A DNA stretch of 64,000 nucleotides from Oceanospirillum sediminis (GTDB lineage: Bacteria; Pseudomonadota; Gammaproteobacteria; Pseudomonadales; Halomonadaceae). The position numbers were made by a program, and so were the translations under genes. This document shows positions 46,728-56,455 of the stretch, in pieces. Position 1 is the stretch's first letter, and every line of letters begins with the position of its first letter. Below the pieces are notes generated by a model, which ran no database searches, was not told the origin of the DNA, and saw only the letters and a program-made list of their open reading frames with translations. Where the stretch lies: NCBI RefSeq assembly GCF_014164585.1, contig NZ_JACJFM010000010.1, forward strand, positions 1 to 64,000. The letters run 5' to 3'.

Positions 46728-47588
46728 TTACCTCTGCCAGAGACTACGCAATCTGTCTATCCAGGGAGGTGCTATCATCAGATAGACTGTGGCCAGAGCG
46801 AATGACAGAACCGTGCCCCACAGCAGACCTGAGGAAGGATAACACCAGGCGACGCTGGTTGCATAAACCATTAATGACCCCAGTCCTGTGGGATAGTGCT
46901 TAATGATGGTAGCTGCTTTACCCGAACCATAACTTCTGTGCATAAGAACCAGAAATGGGAACATGGATACGGGAAATGCGGCCAGAATACCGGCAATGCT
47001 GGCTGGTACAACATGAGCCAGTCCGGTAATTACCAGTACAATACCGGCAGCAACCAGAGCCCGGAATATCAGAACCATGAAAGACATGGGGGCTTTACGG
47101 GTCACCTGTGTCTCTGGAATATGCCGGTATCCCCACAGACACAGTAGAATCGCTACAGCTGGCAGACAGGCCGCTGTAAGCAGATTCAGTGACAGCATCT
47201 GAATCAGATAACCGGATATGAGAAACAGGGTAATACCGCACAGACTGGCAAGCCCAATAATTTGCCATGATGCTGCAGGTTGCGTTTTATCCACAGGAAT
47301 GGCCTGTGGCTCTGCTTCTGATGGCTGGTCTGTTACCGGTTTGCAGCCTAGCAGGTAGCCTGTGCTCAGCATCAGGGTACTGGCAAAACCAGCCAGTGTG
47401 TAGACAGCACTTTCAGCAGCAAAGTCAGGGCTGATCTCATAGCCAATAAAGAACAGTGCAATCGCTGTTCCCAGAGGGTAGCCAGATAACATTCCGGCAA
47501 CTTTCGGGCTGACACGTTCTGCAATCATGGACAGTGCCAGTACGATAGCAACCGATACCAGCACTTTTATCGTAATCAGCGTAATCAT
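46728..47588 (-). CDS. Multi-spanning membrane protein with two related halves
   Basis: 286 residues, about eight membrane helices. The halves look alike: RVSPKVAGMLSGYPLGTAIALFFIGYE near the N terminus and VVPASIAGILAAFPVSMFPFLVLMHRSY in the second half, suggesting internal duplication. This resembles GlpM/DUF3147-type proteins, which are about half this size. Its start overlaps the stop of the quinone oxidoreductase-like gene (ATGA), so they form an operon. Function not known. Confidence 0.7.
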   Translation of the reverse strand: MITLITIKVLVSVAIVLALSMIAERVSPKVAGMLSGYPLGTAIALFFIGYEISPDFAAESAVYTLAGFASTLMLSTGYLLGCKPVTDQPSEAEPQAIPVDKTQPAASWQIIGLASLCGITLFLISGYLIQMLSLNLLTAACLPAVAILLCLWGYRHIPETQVTRKAPMSFMVLIFRALVAAGIVLVITGLAHVVPASIAGILAAFPVSMFPFLVLMHRSYGSGKAATIIKHYPTGLGSLMVYATSVAWCYPSSGLLWGTVLSFALATVYLMIAPPWIDRLRSLWQR

Positions 47589-48574
47589 CCCTGTAACAAC
47601 ACGACTTTACCCAGCGCCTGGCCGGATTCCACTTTCTGATGGGCTTTGCCGACTTCGGTAAAAGTATATACTTCTTCATCCAGCAAAGGGTGTACGTAAC
47701 CGTCTCCGGTCAGACTGAACATCGCTTCCAGAGCGTCTCTGTGGTTGTCAAAATCCTGGCCATACAGTAAAGGGGTGGCAATAAATACAACATGCAGGGT
47801 CAGGTTTTTACCATGCAGAGGTGACAAGTCGTGGGTGGACCTGGCTGCGATAGTCGCTACTGTGCCGCTGACTCTGGCCGCCTGGAAGGATTTGTCCATG
47901 TTATCAGTACCGACAGTGTCAAATACCATATCAAACCCCTGTCCACCGGTACAACGCTGAACATACTCTTCCACACTTTCCTGCTGGTAGTTAATGGTTT
48001 CATCGGCACCCAGCCGGGTTGCAATACGAGCTTTTTCTTCGCTGGATACTGTCGTATATACCTTTGCACCTGCCCATTTGGCAATCTGAATAGCAATATG
48101 TCCTACACCGCCGGTGCCTGCGTGGATCAGTACCTTATCTCTGGGCTGAATCTGAGCCCTTTCAATCAATGCTTTCCAGGCTGTGATAAAAACAACAGGT
48201 AACGCAGCGGCTTCGGCGAAAGCCAGGCTTTCTGGTTTTTTTATCAACAGGCGGGCATCTGCCAGCATGTATTCTGCCAGAGCACCCTGATAATTTTTAA
48301 GCCCACCGGCAAAGCCGAAGACCTCATCACCGGGTTGCAGTGTTGAAACATCTTCAGCAACTGCCGTCACTATGCCAGAAACATCACCATGAAGAATGGC
48401 CGGAAATGCGGGGTTTGCCTGCACCAGACCGGCCCGGATTTTAGTATCCAGAGGATTAACACTGCTGGCTGCCACTTTAATAATGACGTGACCAGACTGA
48501 AGTTCAGGTTCTGATAACTCTGTCTGTTCAAACTGGTCTGGACCACCGTATTGCCTGATGACCATTGCTTTCAT
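47585..48574 (-). CDS. Quinone oxidoreductase-like (MDR) protein
   Basis: From ATG 48574 (CGGAGAAG site) it has 329 residues. It is a medium-chain reductase of the zeta-crystallin branch: AASSVNPLDTKIRAG at the substrate side, HAGTGGVGHIAIQIAKWAGA as NADPH loop. No structural zinc cysteines are seen. It reduces quinones or enones with NADPH. An in-frame ORF start 24 residues upstream has no site. Overlaps the downstream membrane protein gene by 4 bp. Confidence 0.88.
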   Translation of the reverse strand: MKAMVIRQYGGPDQFEQTELSEPELQSGHVIIKVAASSVNPLDTKIRAGLVQANPAFPAILHGDVSGIVTAVAEDVSTLQPGDEVFGFAGGLKNYQGALAEYMLADARLLIKKPESLAFAEAAALPVVFITAWKALIERAQIQPRDKVLIHAGTGGVGHIAIQIAKWAGAKVYTTVSSEEKARIATRLGADETINYQQESVEEYVQRCTGGQGFDMVFDTVGTDNMDKSFQAARVSGTVATIAARSTHDLSPLHGKNLTLHVVFIATPLLYGQDFDNHRDALEAMFSLTGDGYVHPLLDEEVYTFTEVGKAHQKVESGQALGKVVLLQG

Positions 48575-48969
48575 GATTGCTTCTCCGGATTCAGAAATAT
48601 AACACAGGTAACAACATGGCCGGATCAAAGATAAAGCCTGATCCATATGGATAACAGGTTGTCAGTTACTTTCGCCAGGTTTGCTTAAGATCAAGTTTTG
48701 CTCCGACTCTGCCGTCATTGTATCCCAGTGCCTGATCTTTACCACGGAAGAAAGACTATAATTATTATATGGGCTTGTTTCTTGCTTAATTCAGGAGGAT
48801 TATATTTTGCAATGCAATTAAACCCTAAAAAAATAGTGTGAATAGAAGTGTTACTGTTTAATATCCAGTCCATTTTTATAAAAGGTATTTTAAGTGCCTG
48901 AATTTTGAGTCGTAATCAAAAAAATAATACGGCCGAATTCCATATGCAAATCGAACCCGAGGTATCCCT
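48575..48969. other. Intergenic region between MDR and chemoreceptor genes
   Basis: A weak sigma-28-like sequence TCAAGTTT-N12-GCCGTCAT lies at 48691-48718, on the strand of the chemoreceptor gene and about 250 bp upstream. The rest is A/T-rich promoter DNA. No reading frame. Confidence 0.35.
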
Positions 48970-50607
48970 ATGGAGATGTTGTTCCGACGTGTGCCTATCC
49001 AGCAAAGGATATGGCTGATTTTATTTCTCGCGTTATCTGTGATGGCATTGATGCTGTTTATTGTGCTTAAGCAGGAGAGAGCCAGCTTTACAGAACTCAA
49101 GCAAACAGAGCTTCGGCATCTGACTGAATCTGCTTTGAGTGTGGTGGATGATCTGAATAAAAAAGTATCTGCAGGAGAGCTGACTCTGGCAGATGCTCAG
49201 CAGGAAGTTCGCACGATTGTTCGCAGTATGCGTTTTAATGGCACAGACTATTTCTGGATTCAGGATCTGCAGGGCACCATGTTGATGCACCCGATAAAAG
49301 CATCCCTGGAAGGCCGTGATATGAATGGTATTAAGGATGTAAATGGTAAGCTGTTCTTTGCCAGTATGGTGCAGCAGGTTAAAACAAAGGGAGAAGGGTT
49401 GGAACGTTACTATTGGTCCCGACCTGGCAGTGAAAAGCCAGTACCAAAACTGTCTTATCTGAAAGCTTATCCACAGTGGGGCTGGGCTATTGGTACCGGT
49501 GTCTATGTCGATGATATCGAAAACCAGTTCTGGAAACAGGCCATCTCTGTAATCACTATTTCTGCCATCCTGATGGCTGGGTTATTTGTGATCAGCATCA
49601 TGCTGGCCCGAAGTATTACCCGTCCACTGGTTACGACCGTTAATGCCTTGAAGGATATCAGTGAAGGAGAAGGCGATCTTACGGTCCGTCTCCGGGTACG
49701 GGGTAATGATGAAATTACTGGTCTGACCCGTTATTTCAATGGCTTTGTTGAAAAAGTACATCGGGTAATGGAACAGGTAAATACTTCATCATCGGCAGTA
49801 TCAGCCTCGGCAGAAGAGTTGTCCCGGATTATGGATGAAGGGAGTCAGACGGTTGAACGTCAGGCCAGAGAAACAGACCAGGTGGCGACAGCAATTAACG
49901 AAATGTCTGCTACTGTGCACGAGGTAGCACAGAATGCGGGAGAAGCCGCTGGAGCAGCTAATCAGGCTGATCAGGAGGCCCGGCAGGGTAAAATTCAGGT
50001 TGAAGGCGCGATTGAAGCCATTAATACCCTGGCAAGTCAGGTACAGGGGTCTGCCAGCGTGATTCAGAAACTGAGATCGGACAGTGAAAATATTGGCTCT
50101 GTACTGGATGTCATTCGTGGTGTGGCTGAGCAGACTAATTTACTGGCGCTGAATGCTGCCATTGAGGCAGCCCGTGCAGGTGAGCAGGGACGGGGGTTTG
50201 CGGTGGTGGCTGATGAGGTGCGTACACTGGCTCAGAGAACCCAGGAAAGTACGGATGAGATTCAGTCAATGATTGAGCAGCTGCAATCTGCCGCTCAGGA
50301 AGCCGTTAAATCAATGGATATCAGCCTGGAATCGACGCAGAAAACAGTGACGACAACGACAGAAGCCGGAGCGTCGCTGGATTCGATTATGACCGCGGTT
50401 GAGTCTATTCGGGATATGAATGATATGATCGCCAGTGCGGCAGAAGAGCAATCACTGGTCGCAGAAGAGATTAATCGTAATGTTGTGAATATTGTCGATT
50501 TGTCACAGGTTTCAGCAGAATCAACCCAGCATGTTAATCAGGCCAGTGATGAACTGGCCAGTCAGGCGGATAACCTGCATAACCTGGTACGCCAGTTCCG
50601 TATCTGA
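48970..50607 (+). CDS. Methyl-accepting chemotaxis protein with single Cache domain
   Basis: 545 residues. Membrane helices at about 14-34 and 195-215 enclose a periplasmic sCache_2 ligand domain ([21 protein letters not shown] ... [14 protein letters not shown]). HAMP follows (about 215-270), then the MCP signalling domain with the tip [19 protein letters not shown]. sCache_2 receptors often sense small carboxylates, but the ligand cannot be read here. Monocistronic with a strong terminator. Confidence 0.93.
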   Translation: MEMLFRRVPIQQRIWLILFLALSVMALMLFIVLKQERASFTELKQTELRHLTESALSVVDDLNKKVSAGELTLADAQQEVRTIVRSMRFNGTDYFWIQDLQGTMLMHPIKASLEGRDMNGIKDVNGKLFFASMVQQVKTKGEGLERYYWSRPGSEKPVPKLSYLKAYPQWGWAIGTGVYVDDIENQFWKQAISVITISAILMAGLFVISIMLARSITRPLVTTVNALKDISEGEGDLTVRLRVRGNDEITGLTRYFNGFVEKVHRVMEQVNTSSSAVSASAEELSRIMDEGSQTVERQARETDQVATAINEMSATVHEVAQNAGEAAGAANQADQEARQGKIQVEGAIEAINTLASQVQGSASVIQKLRSDSENIGSVLDVIRGVAEQTNLLALNAAIEAARAGEQGRGFAVVADEVRTLAQRTQESTDEIQSMIEQLQSAAQEAVKSMDISLESTQKTVTTTTEAGASLDSIMTAVESIRDMNDMIASAAEEQSLVAEEINRNVVNIVDLSQVSAESTQHVNQASDELASQADNLHNLVRQFRI

Positions 50608-50654
50608 TCACACAGGCCCTGTGTTCCTGATCCGATAGGATTGACCTTGTGTTA

Positions 50655-50696
50655 AAAAGAAAAAGGGAAGACCGACGATCTTCCCTTTTCTTTTAC
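50655..50696. terminator. Bidirectional terminator between MCP and peroxiredoxin genes
   Basis: AAAAGGGAAGA pairs with TCTTCCCTTTT around CCGACGA, with A-rich and T-rich flanks. Confidence 0.85.
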
Positions 50697-50729
50697 TGCT
50701 GTTGTGTTCTGATATTTTCGTTCAGAGCA

Positions 50730-51467
50730 TTATTGAGCGGCTAGCCAGGCTTCCAGCTCGTCGGCACCACCAACGTGTTCGCCTTCAATAAAGATTTGTG
50801 GCGTTGTACCCCGGCCGGATACCGCGTGCAGTGTGGCCAGACTAACACCGTGACTGCCGACAGTAATCTCTTCGAATTTCAGTCCGCGCTCATTCAGTGC
50901 CGCTTTTGCACGGGTACAGTGGCTGCAACCCGGCTTACCAATCAGAGTAATGCGTTTTGGCGGCTGAGCTTCCGGGTTCAGGTAGTTCAGCATGGTATCT
51001 GCGTCAGATACTTCAAACGGGTCGCCCGGTACATCAGGTTCAATAAACATTTTTTCAATAACACCGTCACGTACCAGCATAGAGTAGCGCCAGCTACGAT
51101 CACCGAATCCCAGATCGGCTTTATTGACCAGCATACCCATACCCCGGCTGAAGTCGCCATTACCGTCAGGAAGCATAGAGATATTTTCAGCGCTCTGATC
51201 ACCTGCCCAGGCGTCCATCACAAAAGGATCGTTGACAGACAGACAGATGATGTCATCAATACCGTTCTCTGCAAAAACCTGAGCCAGTTCATTATAACGT
51301 GGCAGGTGCGTACTGGAGCAGGTTGGCGTAAAAGCACCTGGTAATGCAAACACAATAACATTTTTACCTTTAAACAGATCATCGGATGTGATCTGAACCC
51401 ATTCGTTATTCTGACGGGTGTTGAACGTAACCTGAGGGACTGCCTGGCCTTCGCGATTCTCTAACAT
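50730..51467 (-). CDS. Hybrid peroxiredoxin-glutaredoxin (Prx5-Grx fusion)
   Basis: 245 residues: an N-terminal Prx5-type peroxiredoxin (1-165) with the peroxidatic Cys50 in PGAFTPTCSS, and a C-terminal glutaredoxin (about 170-245) with C181-SH-C184 and TTPQIFIEGEHVGG. The glutaredoxin recycles the peroxiredoxin using glutathione, making a self-contained peroxide reductase like that of Haemophilus and Neisseria. A perfect OxyR-type half site lies 140 bp upstream. Confidence 0.93.
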   Translation of the reverse strand: MLENREGQAVPQVTFNTRQNNEWVQITSDDLFKGKNVIVFALPGAFTPTCSSTHLPRYNELAQVFAENGIDDIICLSVNDPFVMDAWAGDQSAENISMLPDGNGDFSRGMGMLVNKADLGFGDRSWRYSMLVRDGVIEKMFIEPDVPGDPFEVSDADTMLNYLNPEAQPPKRITLIGKPGCSHCTRAKAALNERGLKFEEITVGSHGVSLATLHAVSGRGTTPQIFIEGEHVGGADELEAWLAAQ

Positions 51468-51866
51468 ACTCGATCTCCGTTTAATGAATATTGCCTGTTC
51501 CCGATAAACATTGCTTATGATTCCGGGTATGGCTGTAACCTGTGAAGTTGCATTAACTATAGGCTGATTTGTACATCATTAGAAATATAAAAAATAAATT
51601 CAAGTGATAGGTTTTATCTATCATTTGAGCTGAATCATGACAGGGTCTTAAGAGTTACTCTGGAATAACGTATTGTTATTGCATTGCAATAAATTTCCTG
51701 TTTACTTGAATAGAAGCAAATTATCTGAACAAAAGGTTTCCCTGTTATTGCCTGATTATCCGACTGGTCGCTGGATAATTTCGGAACCCGCTGTTCAGTA
51801 TTTATCAGGAGAGATAACACCGGATAGAGAACGTCTCTCTGATTCTTGATACTACCAGGTGGGCCT
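51468..51866. other. Divergent promoter region of peroxiredoxin and P-type ATPase genes
   Basis: It contains the OxyR-like element at 51607-51621 and otherwise A/T-rich sequence. No gene was seen. Confidence 0.5.
51607..51621. promoter_or_regulatory. OxyR-like half site
   Basis: ATAGGTTTTATCTAT matches the OxyR unit ATAG-n-t-nnn-a-n-CTAT at every fixed position. A second unit seven bases away is not evident. Confidence 0.5.
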
Positions 51867-54653
51867 ATGTCTGTAAGGGAAAAAATAAAACCGCAATCTG
51901 TACTGTCTCCGGACAGAACAGAGATTGAAGGGGCGGCGATTCAATGGCATGCCATTGATAATAAGGAAAGTCTGCAATATCTGAATTCTGATGAGAAAGC
52001 CGGTCTGAGTCAGGCTGAATCGACGGATCGTCAGTTGAAATACGGGCTGAACCGCTTACCTTCACCACCGAAGAAAAGCCTGCTTCAGCGTTTTTTGCTT
52101 CAGTTTCATAATATTCTGATTTATGTGTTGCTGGCAGCAGGTGTGACTACGGCGCTACTGAATCACTGGATTGATACGGCAGTAATCGCTGCCGTGGTGA
52201 TTGTTAACGCTATTATCGGCGTTGTCCAGGAAGGTAAGGCAGAAAAAGCGCTGGATGCGATCCGCAATATGCTGTCTCACCAGGCCATGGTGAAACGTGA
52301 TGGTGCTTATATCACTCTGGATGCTGATCAGTTGGTGCCCGGAGATATTGTAACTCTGCAATCAGGAGATAAAATTCCGGCAGATATACGTCTGATTAAC
52401 GTGCACGATCTGAGGGTTGATGAAGCGATTCTGACCGGAGAGTCCGTACCAACAGAGAAGCATCACAACACTTTATCGGTGGATACTGTGGTGGCAGACC
52501 GGAGTAATATGGCTTACTCAGGTACCCTGGTGACTTATGGTCACGCTGTGGGAGTCGTGGTAGCCACAGGGACCAAAACAGAAATTGGCCGTATCAACCA
52601 GATGCTCAGTGAGGTGGAAACGCTGGAAACGCCTCTCCTGCGTGAGGTGGATCAGCTGGCTAAATGGCTGAGTCTGGCGGTTGTGATACTGGCCAGCTTT
52701 ACCTTTGCCTACGGGGTGTTCGTGCAGGATATGACCGGCGCTGAAACCTTTCTGGCTGCAGTAGGTCTAGCTGTCGCTGCAATACCGGAAGGTCTGCCTG
52801 CCATTATGACCATTACTCTGGCGATTGGCGTGCAGCAGATGGCACAACGTAGTGCAGTGATCAGGCATTTACCGGCGGTTGAAACTCTGGGCTCGATTAG
52901 TCATATCTGCTCGGATAAAACCGGTACGCTAACCCGTAATGAGATGACGGTGCGTACTGTTGAGCTGGGTGCACAACGCTATGGAGTGACGGGATCCGGT
53001 TATGATCCTCATGGCAGTTTTACTCTCAATGGTGAGACCGTTGATTCGGATAACGAAGCTGAGCTGATGAAACTGGCTCGGGCTGCCTTGCTGTGTAACG
53101 ACGCATCGCTGGTCAAAAAAGAGGGACAATGGTTGCTGACGGGTGATCCGACCGAAGGGGCGCTGGTGGCTCTGGCAATAAAAGCGGGTCTGGACCCGGC
53201 TTTTGAGCAGGAAGAGTATCCTCGTACGGATATTATTCCGTTTGAATCTCAGCATAAATATATGGCGACACTGCATCATGATCATGCCGGGCATGGCACG
53301 ATTTATCTGAAAGGAGCCCCGGAACGGGTGCTGGATATGTGCCAGTTCCAGCGCAGTGCAACGGCGGCTGGAGCAGAAACACCGGAGCAGGCCCGAGAGG
53401 CCATTGATAAGACGTTCTGGCTGGATCGTATGCAGGCCATGGCTGCCCAGGGGCAGCGTGTACTGGCTATTGCGAAAAAATCAGTACCAGCAGAGCATAT
53501 CGAACTGAACTTTTCTGATCTGAATGACGATATGTGTCTGATAGGTCTGGTGGCCATGATTGATCCGCCAAGGGATGAGGCGATTGCTGCGGTGAAGCTG
53601 TGCCATAGTGCTGGAATCCGGGTCAAAATGATTACCGGGGACCATGTGGATACGGCGAAAGCCATCGGTGCTCAGATGGGTATTGGCGATGGGCATCGGG
53701 CAATGACCGGTTCTGAACTGGAAGAGATGTCTGATGATGAGCTGCAGAAAATCGTTGAAGATGTCGATGTTTATGCCCGCACCAGTCCGGAGCATAAGCT
53801 GCGTCTGGTATCGGCCCTTCAGGCCAGAGGCAAGGTGGTTGCCATGACCGGGGATGGCGTCAATGATGCACCGGCACTACGGCGTGCCGATGTAGGCATT
53901 GCCATGGGCATTAATGGCACCGAGGTATCGAAAGAAGCGGCTGAGATGGTGCTGGCAGATGATAACTTTGCCACGATTGCCCGAGCGGTAGAAGAAGGAC
54001 GCACGGTTTACGATAACTTGAAAAAGGCGATTCTGTTCATTCTGCCGACCAATGCCGGTGAAGCTCTGAGCATTATGGGAGCGATCCTGATGGGGACTAT
54101 ATTGCCGATTACTCCGGTGCAGATTCTGTGGGTGAATATGATCACGGCTGTCACCCTGGCACTGGCACTGGCTTTTGAACCCGCTGAGAAAAATGTTATG
54201 GGGCGGCCGCCAAGAGATCCGAAAGCGCCCCTGTTATCCGGTTTTCTGATCTGGCGAACCCTGTTTGTCGGCATGATTCTGGTTGCTGGCACCTTCGGTC
54301 TCTTTCTCTGGTATCAGAGCGCCGGTGTCAGTGTGGAGTATGCGCGAACCATTGCGGTTAATACCCTGGTGATGTTTGAGATCTTTTATCTGTTCAGCTC
54401 GCGTTTCTTTATTGAATCCGTGGTTAATAAAGCCGGTATTCTGGGTAACCGTATTGCACTGTATGCGATTGCAGTGCTGGTGGTATTCCAGTTGCTGTTC
54501 ACCTATACCAGCCCTATGCAGACACTGTTTGCAACCGAGGCGATTGCGCTGACTGACTGGCTGATCATTATTCTGGTCAGTTCCAGTGTCTTTGTGCTGG
54601 TGGAACTGGAGAAAAAAGTATTCAGGGATAAACGGCAGAAAATAGCACCCTGA
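51867..54653 (+). CDS. P-type cation-transporting ATPase (type II, calcium/PMA1-like)
   Basis: From ATG 51867 (AGGTGGG site) it has 928 residues. Order: cytoplasmic N domain, helices 1-2 (FHNILIYVLLAAGVTTALL ...), actuator with LTGESVP, helix 4 with AAIPEGLPAIM, phosphorylation Asp in SDKTGTLTRNEM, nucleotide motif KGAPERVL, hinge TGDGVNDAPALRRADVGIAMG, then helices 5-10. The PEGL motif and general layout fit type IIA pumps for Ca2+ (or Na+/Mn2+). Ion specificity is not certain. Single gene followed by a strong terminator. Confidence 0.92.
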   Translation: MSVREKIKPQSVLSPDRTEIEGAAIQWHAIDNKESLQYLNSDEKAGLSQAESTDRQLKYGLNRLPSPPKKSLLQRFLLQFHNILIYVLLAAGVTTALLNHWIDTAVIAAVVIVNAIIGVVQEGKAEKALDAIRNMLSHQAMVKRDGAYITLDADQLVPGDIVTLQSGDKIPADIRLINVHDLRVDEAILTGESVPTEKHHNTLSVDTVVADRSNMAYSGTLVTYGHAVGVVVATGTKTEIGRINQMLSEVETLETPLLREVDQLAKWLSLAVVILASFTFAYGVFVQDMTGAETFLAAVGLAVAAIPEGLPAIMTITLAIGVQQMAQRSAVIRHLPAVETLGSISHICSDKTGTLTRNEMTVRTVELGAQRYGVTGSGYDPHGSFTLNGETVDSDNEAELMKLARAALLCNDASLVKKEGQWLLTGDPTEGALVALAIKAGLDPAFEQEEYPRTDIIPFESQHKYMATLHHDHAGHGTIYLKGAPERVLDMCQFQRSATAAGAETPEQAREAIDKTFWLDRMQAMAAQGQRVLAIAKKSVPAEHIELNFSDLNDDMCLIGLVAMIDPPRDEAIAAVKLCHSAGIRVKMITGDHVDTAKAIGAQMGIGDGHRAMTGSELEEMSDDELQKIVEDVDVYARTSPEHKLRLVSALQARGKVVAMTGDGVNDAPALRRADVGIAMGINGTEVSKEAAEMVLADDNFATIARAVEEGRTVYDNLKKAILFILPTNAGEALSIMGAILMGTILPITPVQILWVNMITAVTLALALAFEPAEKNVMGRPPRDPKAPLLSGFLIWRTLFVGMILVAGTFGLFLWYQSAGVSVEYARTIAVNTLVMFEIFYLFSSRFFIESVVNKAGILGNRIALYAIAVLVVFQLLFTYTSPMQTLFATEAIALTDWLIIILVSSSVFVLVELEKKVFRDKRQKIAP

Positions 54654-54670
54654 TATCTCTTCTGATCCGG

Positions 54671-54750
54671 AGCCCTTGTCAGGCAAGGGCTGAACATGTT
54701 ATCTATATTCATATCAACACAGAAAAACCGGTTAAAACACCGGTTTTTCT
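54671..54750 (+). terminator. Terminators after the P-type ATPase
   Basis: AGCCCTTG-TCAGG-CAAGGGCT-type hairpin (about 54671-54691), then AAAAACCGGT...ACCGGTTTTT (54723-54748) with a T-rich tail. Confidence 0.85.
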
Positions 54751-54872
54751 GTTTTTTATAACTCTTAATTCTAAAAAGGTTGTTCTTTTAAGCTGATTCG
54801 TTTTATCAGTGGGAGCAACCAACTCAGGTGCTGGTCTTCATTATCAGTACCGGAAACTCAGAGGAAAAGACC

Positions 54873-55013
54873 ATGAAAACCATGATTATGACACGCATTA
54901 TGATGCCAATGATTAAACCTGTGAAACGCACTGTTGCACACCAGACCGTCGAACCATCAGCTTTTTATAATCAGGATCATTATCATGTTTGCTCAGAATA
55001 CTTCAGTCGATAA
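54873..55013 (+). CDS. 46-residue Met-rich basic peptide (hypothetical)
   Basis: ATG 54873 follows a clear AGAGGAAAAG site. The product starts MKTMIMTRIMMPMIKPVKRT and ends with a His/Cys/Tyr-containing tail. It overlaps the start of the next gene by 29 bp in another frame. No family recognised. It may be a leader peptide controlling the downstream gene, or a real small protein. Confidence 0.5.
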   Translation: MKTMIMTRIMMPMIKPVKRTVAHQTVEPSAFYNQDHYHVCSEYFSR

Positions 55014-55842
55014 TCACGCGTTTCAATCTTTCTTCGCCGCTGGCGATTGTTCTGGCCATCTGTGCCGCTTCCCCTTAGCTTCCCTGCTACCTTATCTGTC
55101 CGAACTGTTTTCATCTGTATTGCCACAGTCCGCATCTGCCCCGGTGGATTCTGTCTCAGAGCATCAGGAATTAACGTCTGCTTCCATAGCTGAGCCATCA
55201 TTGCAGGCTGTTCAGTTGGTACTCTCCGAACGTATTCATGCCAGTGTACCCTTTGCCATCAGTCAGGAGTGGCATAATCAGGTCTGGCATTATCAGGTAT
55301 CCCTGCATCATCATCAGGCGATTCAACCGCTGCATCAGCATCTGAGTCAGAACAGCCTGAGCTCTATACCTGAACAACAGAAAACTAACTTGCAGCACTG
55401 GATCTATTTTGCCAGTTCACTGGATCAGTTGAAGCAACAGCTGATTCTGCAGCCGCTGACCCCGGAGCAGCGTACACGTCAACGTATTAATCATCTCTAT
55501 GACTGGTTACAACAGCAATTGCAGGAAGGCAGCCTGATTGATCAGCACCTGATCCTGCCATTAACCAGTTTGCCGCTGGGAGATGGTCTGAATCGAAAAG
55601 TATCGGACAGTCTGCAGCGTGTGGGTAAGCTTTGCCTGCCGGAAAGACAGCGTTTACAGCCACTGAATTATGCTCTGATTAGTGACGGGCGTTTAAGCGA
55701 AGGCTATGGCTTGTTGCCGGATGCGTTATTCCGTGTGACGGATTCTCTGTCTGCAGCCGGACTGAATCACGAGACATTACTGGTACTGGATCAGCCTCAG
55801 TGCCAGCAACTGGTGGATACTCTGCGTCCCTGGCGTTCATAG
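54985..55842 (+). CDS. Hypothetical protein, Gln/His/Leu-rich
   Basis: From ATG 54985 (AGGA site 12 bases upstream) it has 285 residues. No signal peptide or known domain recognised. The N-terminal part (FFAAGDCSGHLCRFPLASLLPYL) is hydrophobic, while the middle is rich in Gln, His and Leu and mostly helical (HHHQAIQPLHQHLSQN). A GTG at 54934 would extend it by 17 residues but has poorer support. It overlaps the 46-codon ORF. Function unknown. Confidence 0.7.
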   Translation: MFAQNTSVDNHAFQSFFAAGDCSGHLCRFPLASLLPYLSELFSSVLPQSASAPVDSVSEHQELTSASIAEPSLQAVQLVLSERIHASVPFAISQEWHNQVWHYQVSLHHHQAIQPLHQHLSQNSLSSIPEQQKTNLQHWIYFASSLDQLKQQLILQPLTPEQRTRQRINHLYDWLQQQLQEGSLIDQHLILPLTSLPLGDGLNRKVSDSLQRVGKLCLPERQRLQPLNYALISDGRLSEGYGLLPDALFRVTDSLSAAGLNHETLLVLDQPQCQQLVDTLRPWRS

Positions 55843-56192
55843 AAACATGGCTGGTCTTAATTGAATTTTTTATGTATTGCCGATTTTGAAATCATAAAGA
55901 GCTGAAATATTCTTCATTTTACGTAAAACACCGGCTATTTTCCCTGTAATAGCGTTTTATGTATTGTAAATGCCTACAAAGGTTTTTCGATATTTATACT
56001 CTTTTCCTCCCCGGCCAGTGCCTGGGGAGGAAAGAAATATTCATGTTGAGAAACTTAACGACTAGCAGGTTACTCCGAGCTTTTACCAACGACTCCTTAG
56101 CTGCTATAGGCTACCCCTTCGGGGATATAGTTCGGTGATGTGTCTTGTTACAGACTGTCTGATGTTGTCTGGTTAACCGAAGGAACGTAATC
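55843..56192 (+). other. Intergenic region with candidate structured RNA
   Basis: This 350-bp stretch contains the candidate RNA described at 55990-56135 and otherwise A/T-rich DNA. No reading frame worth calling was seen. Confidence 0.45.
55990..56135 (+). ncRNA. Candidate structured RNA, copy 2
   Basis: A TATACT box (55995-56000) and pyrimidine run are followed by a perfect stem TTTCCTCCCC/GGGGAGGAAA (56003-56033). Further on TAGCAG can pair with CTGCTA, and a CCCC-TTCG-GGGG hairpin enclosed by CTATA/TATAG lies at about 56105-56130. The 5' part (ATATTTATAC and AAAGAAATAT) matches 26403-26445. It could be a small RNA or the leader of the truncated GNAT gene. No known family recognised. Confidence 0.42.
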
Positions 56193-56423
56193 ATGAGAAT
56201 TTTTCAGGCTGACTGGCAGCACCTGGATGAGACTGCACGTTTATTTGATCTTTACCGGCAGTTTTGTGATTGCCCGACAGACTTCTATGCCGCCAGAGCG
56301 TTTATCCAGGCTCGATTGGATAATCAGGATTCACTGATTTTTCTGTTACAGGATGATTCCGATGACATCATAGGGTGCAGCCGGATCTATCCTTTGAAGA
56401 CTCAGATGTTACCTGATAGATAA
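56193..56423 (+). pseudogene. Truncated GNAT N-acetyltransferase
   Basis: 76 residues matching only the N-terminal half of a GNAT fold: RIFQADWQHLDETARLFDLYRQFCDCPTDFYAARAFIQARL and the strand IIGCSRIYPL. The acetyl-CoA binding motif (Q/RxxGxG/A) is absent, as the frame stops just before it. A typical protein has about 150 residues. The next gene begins 32 bp on, so the 3' half appears deleted. Confidence 0.75.
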
Positions 56424-56455
56424 CACCTGAGGCCTGAGCAGAGCAGAAGGCGTGC

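Noticed and set aside
48691-48718. Firm call of a sigma-28 promoter for the Cache chemoreceptor
   Set aside because: The -35-like half is good but the -10-like half matches at only about six of eight positions, with a 12-base spacer and 250 bp to the start codon.
55990-56140. tRNA, SRP RNA or rRNA fragment
   Set aside because: The TTCG hairpin and CCTCC stem first suggested a known stable RNA, but no cloverleaf, SRP helix 8 or rRNA motif could be found.
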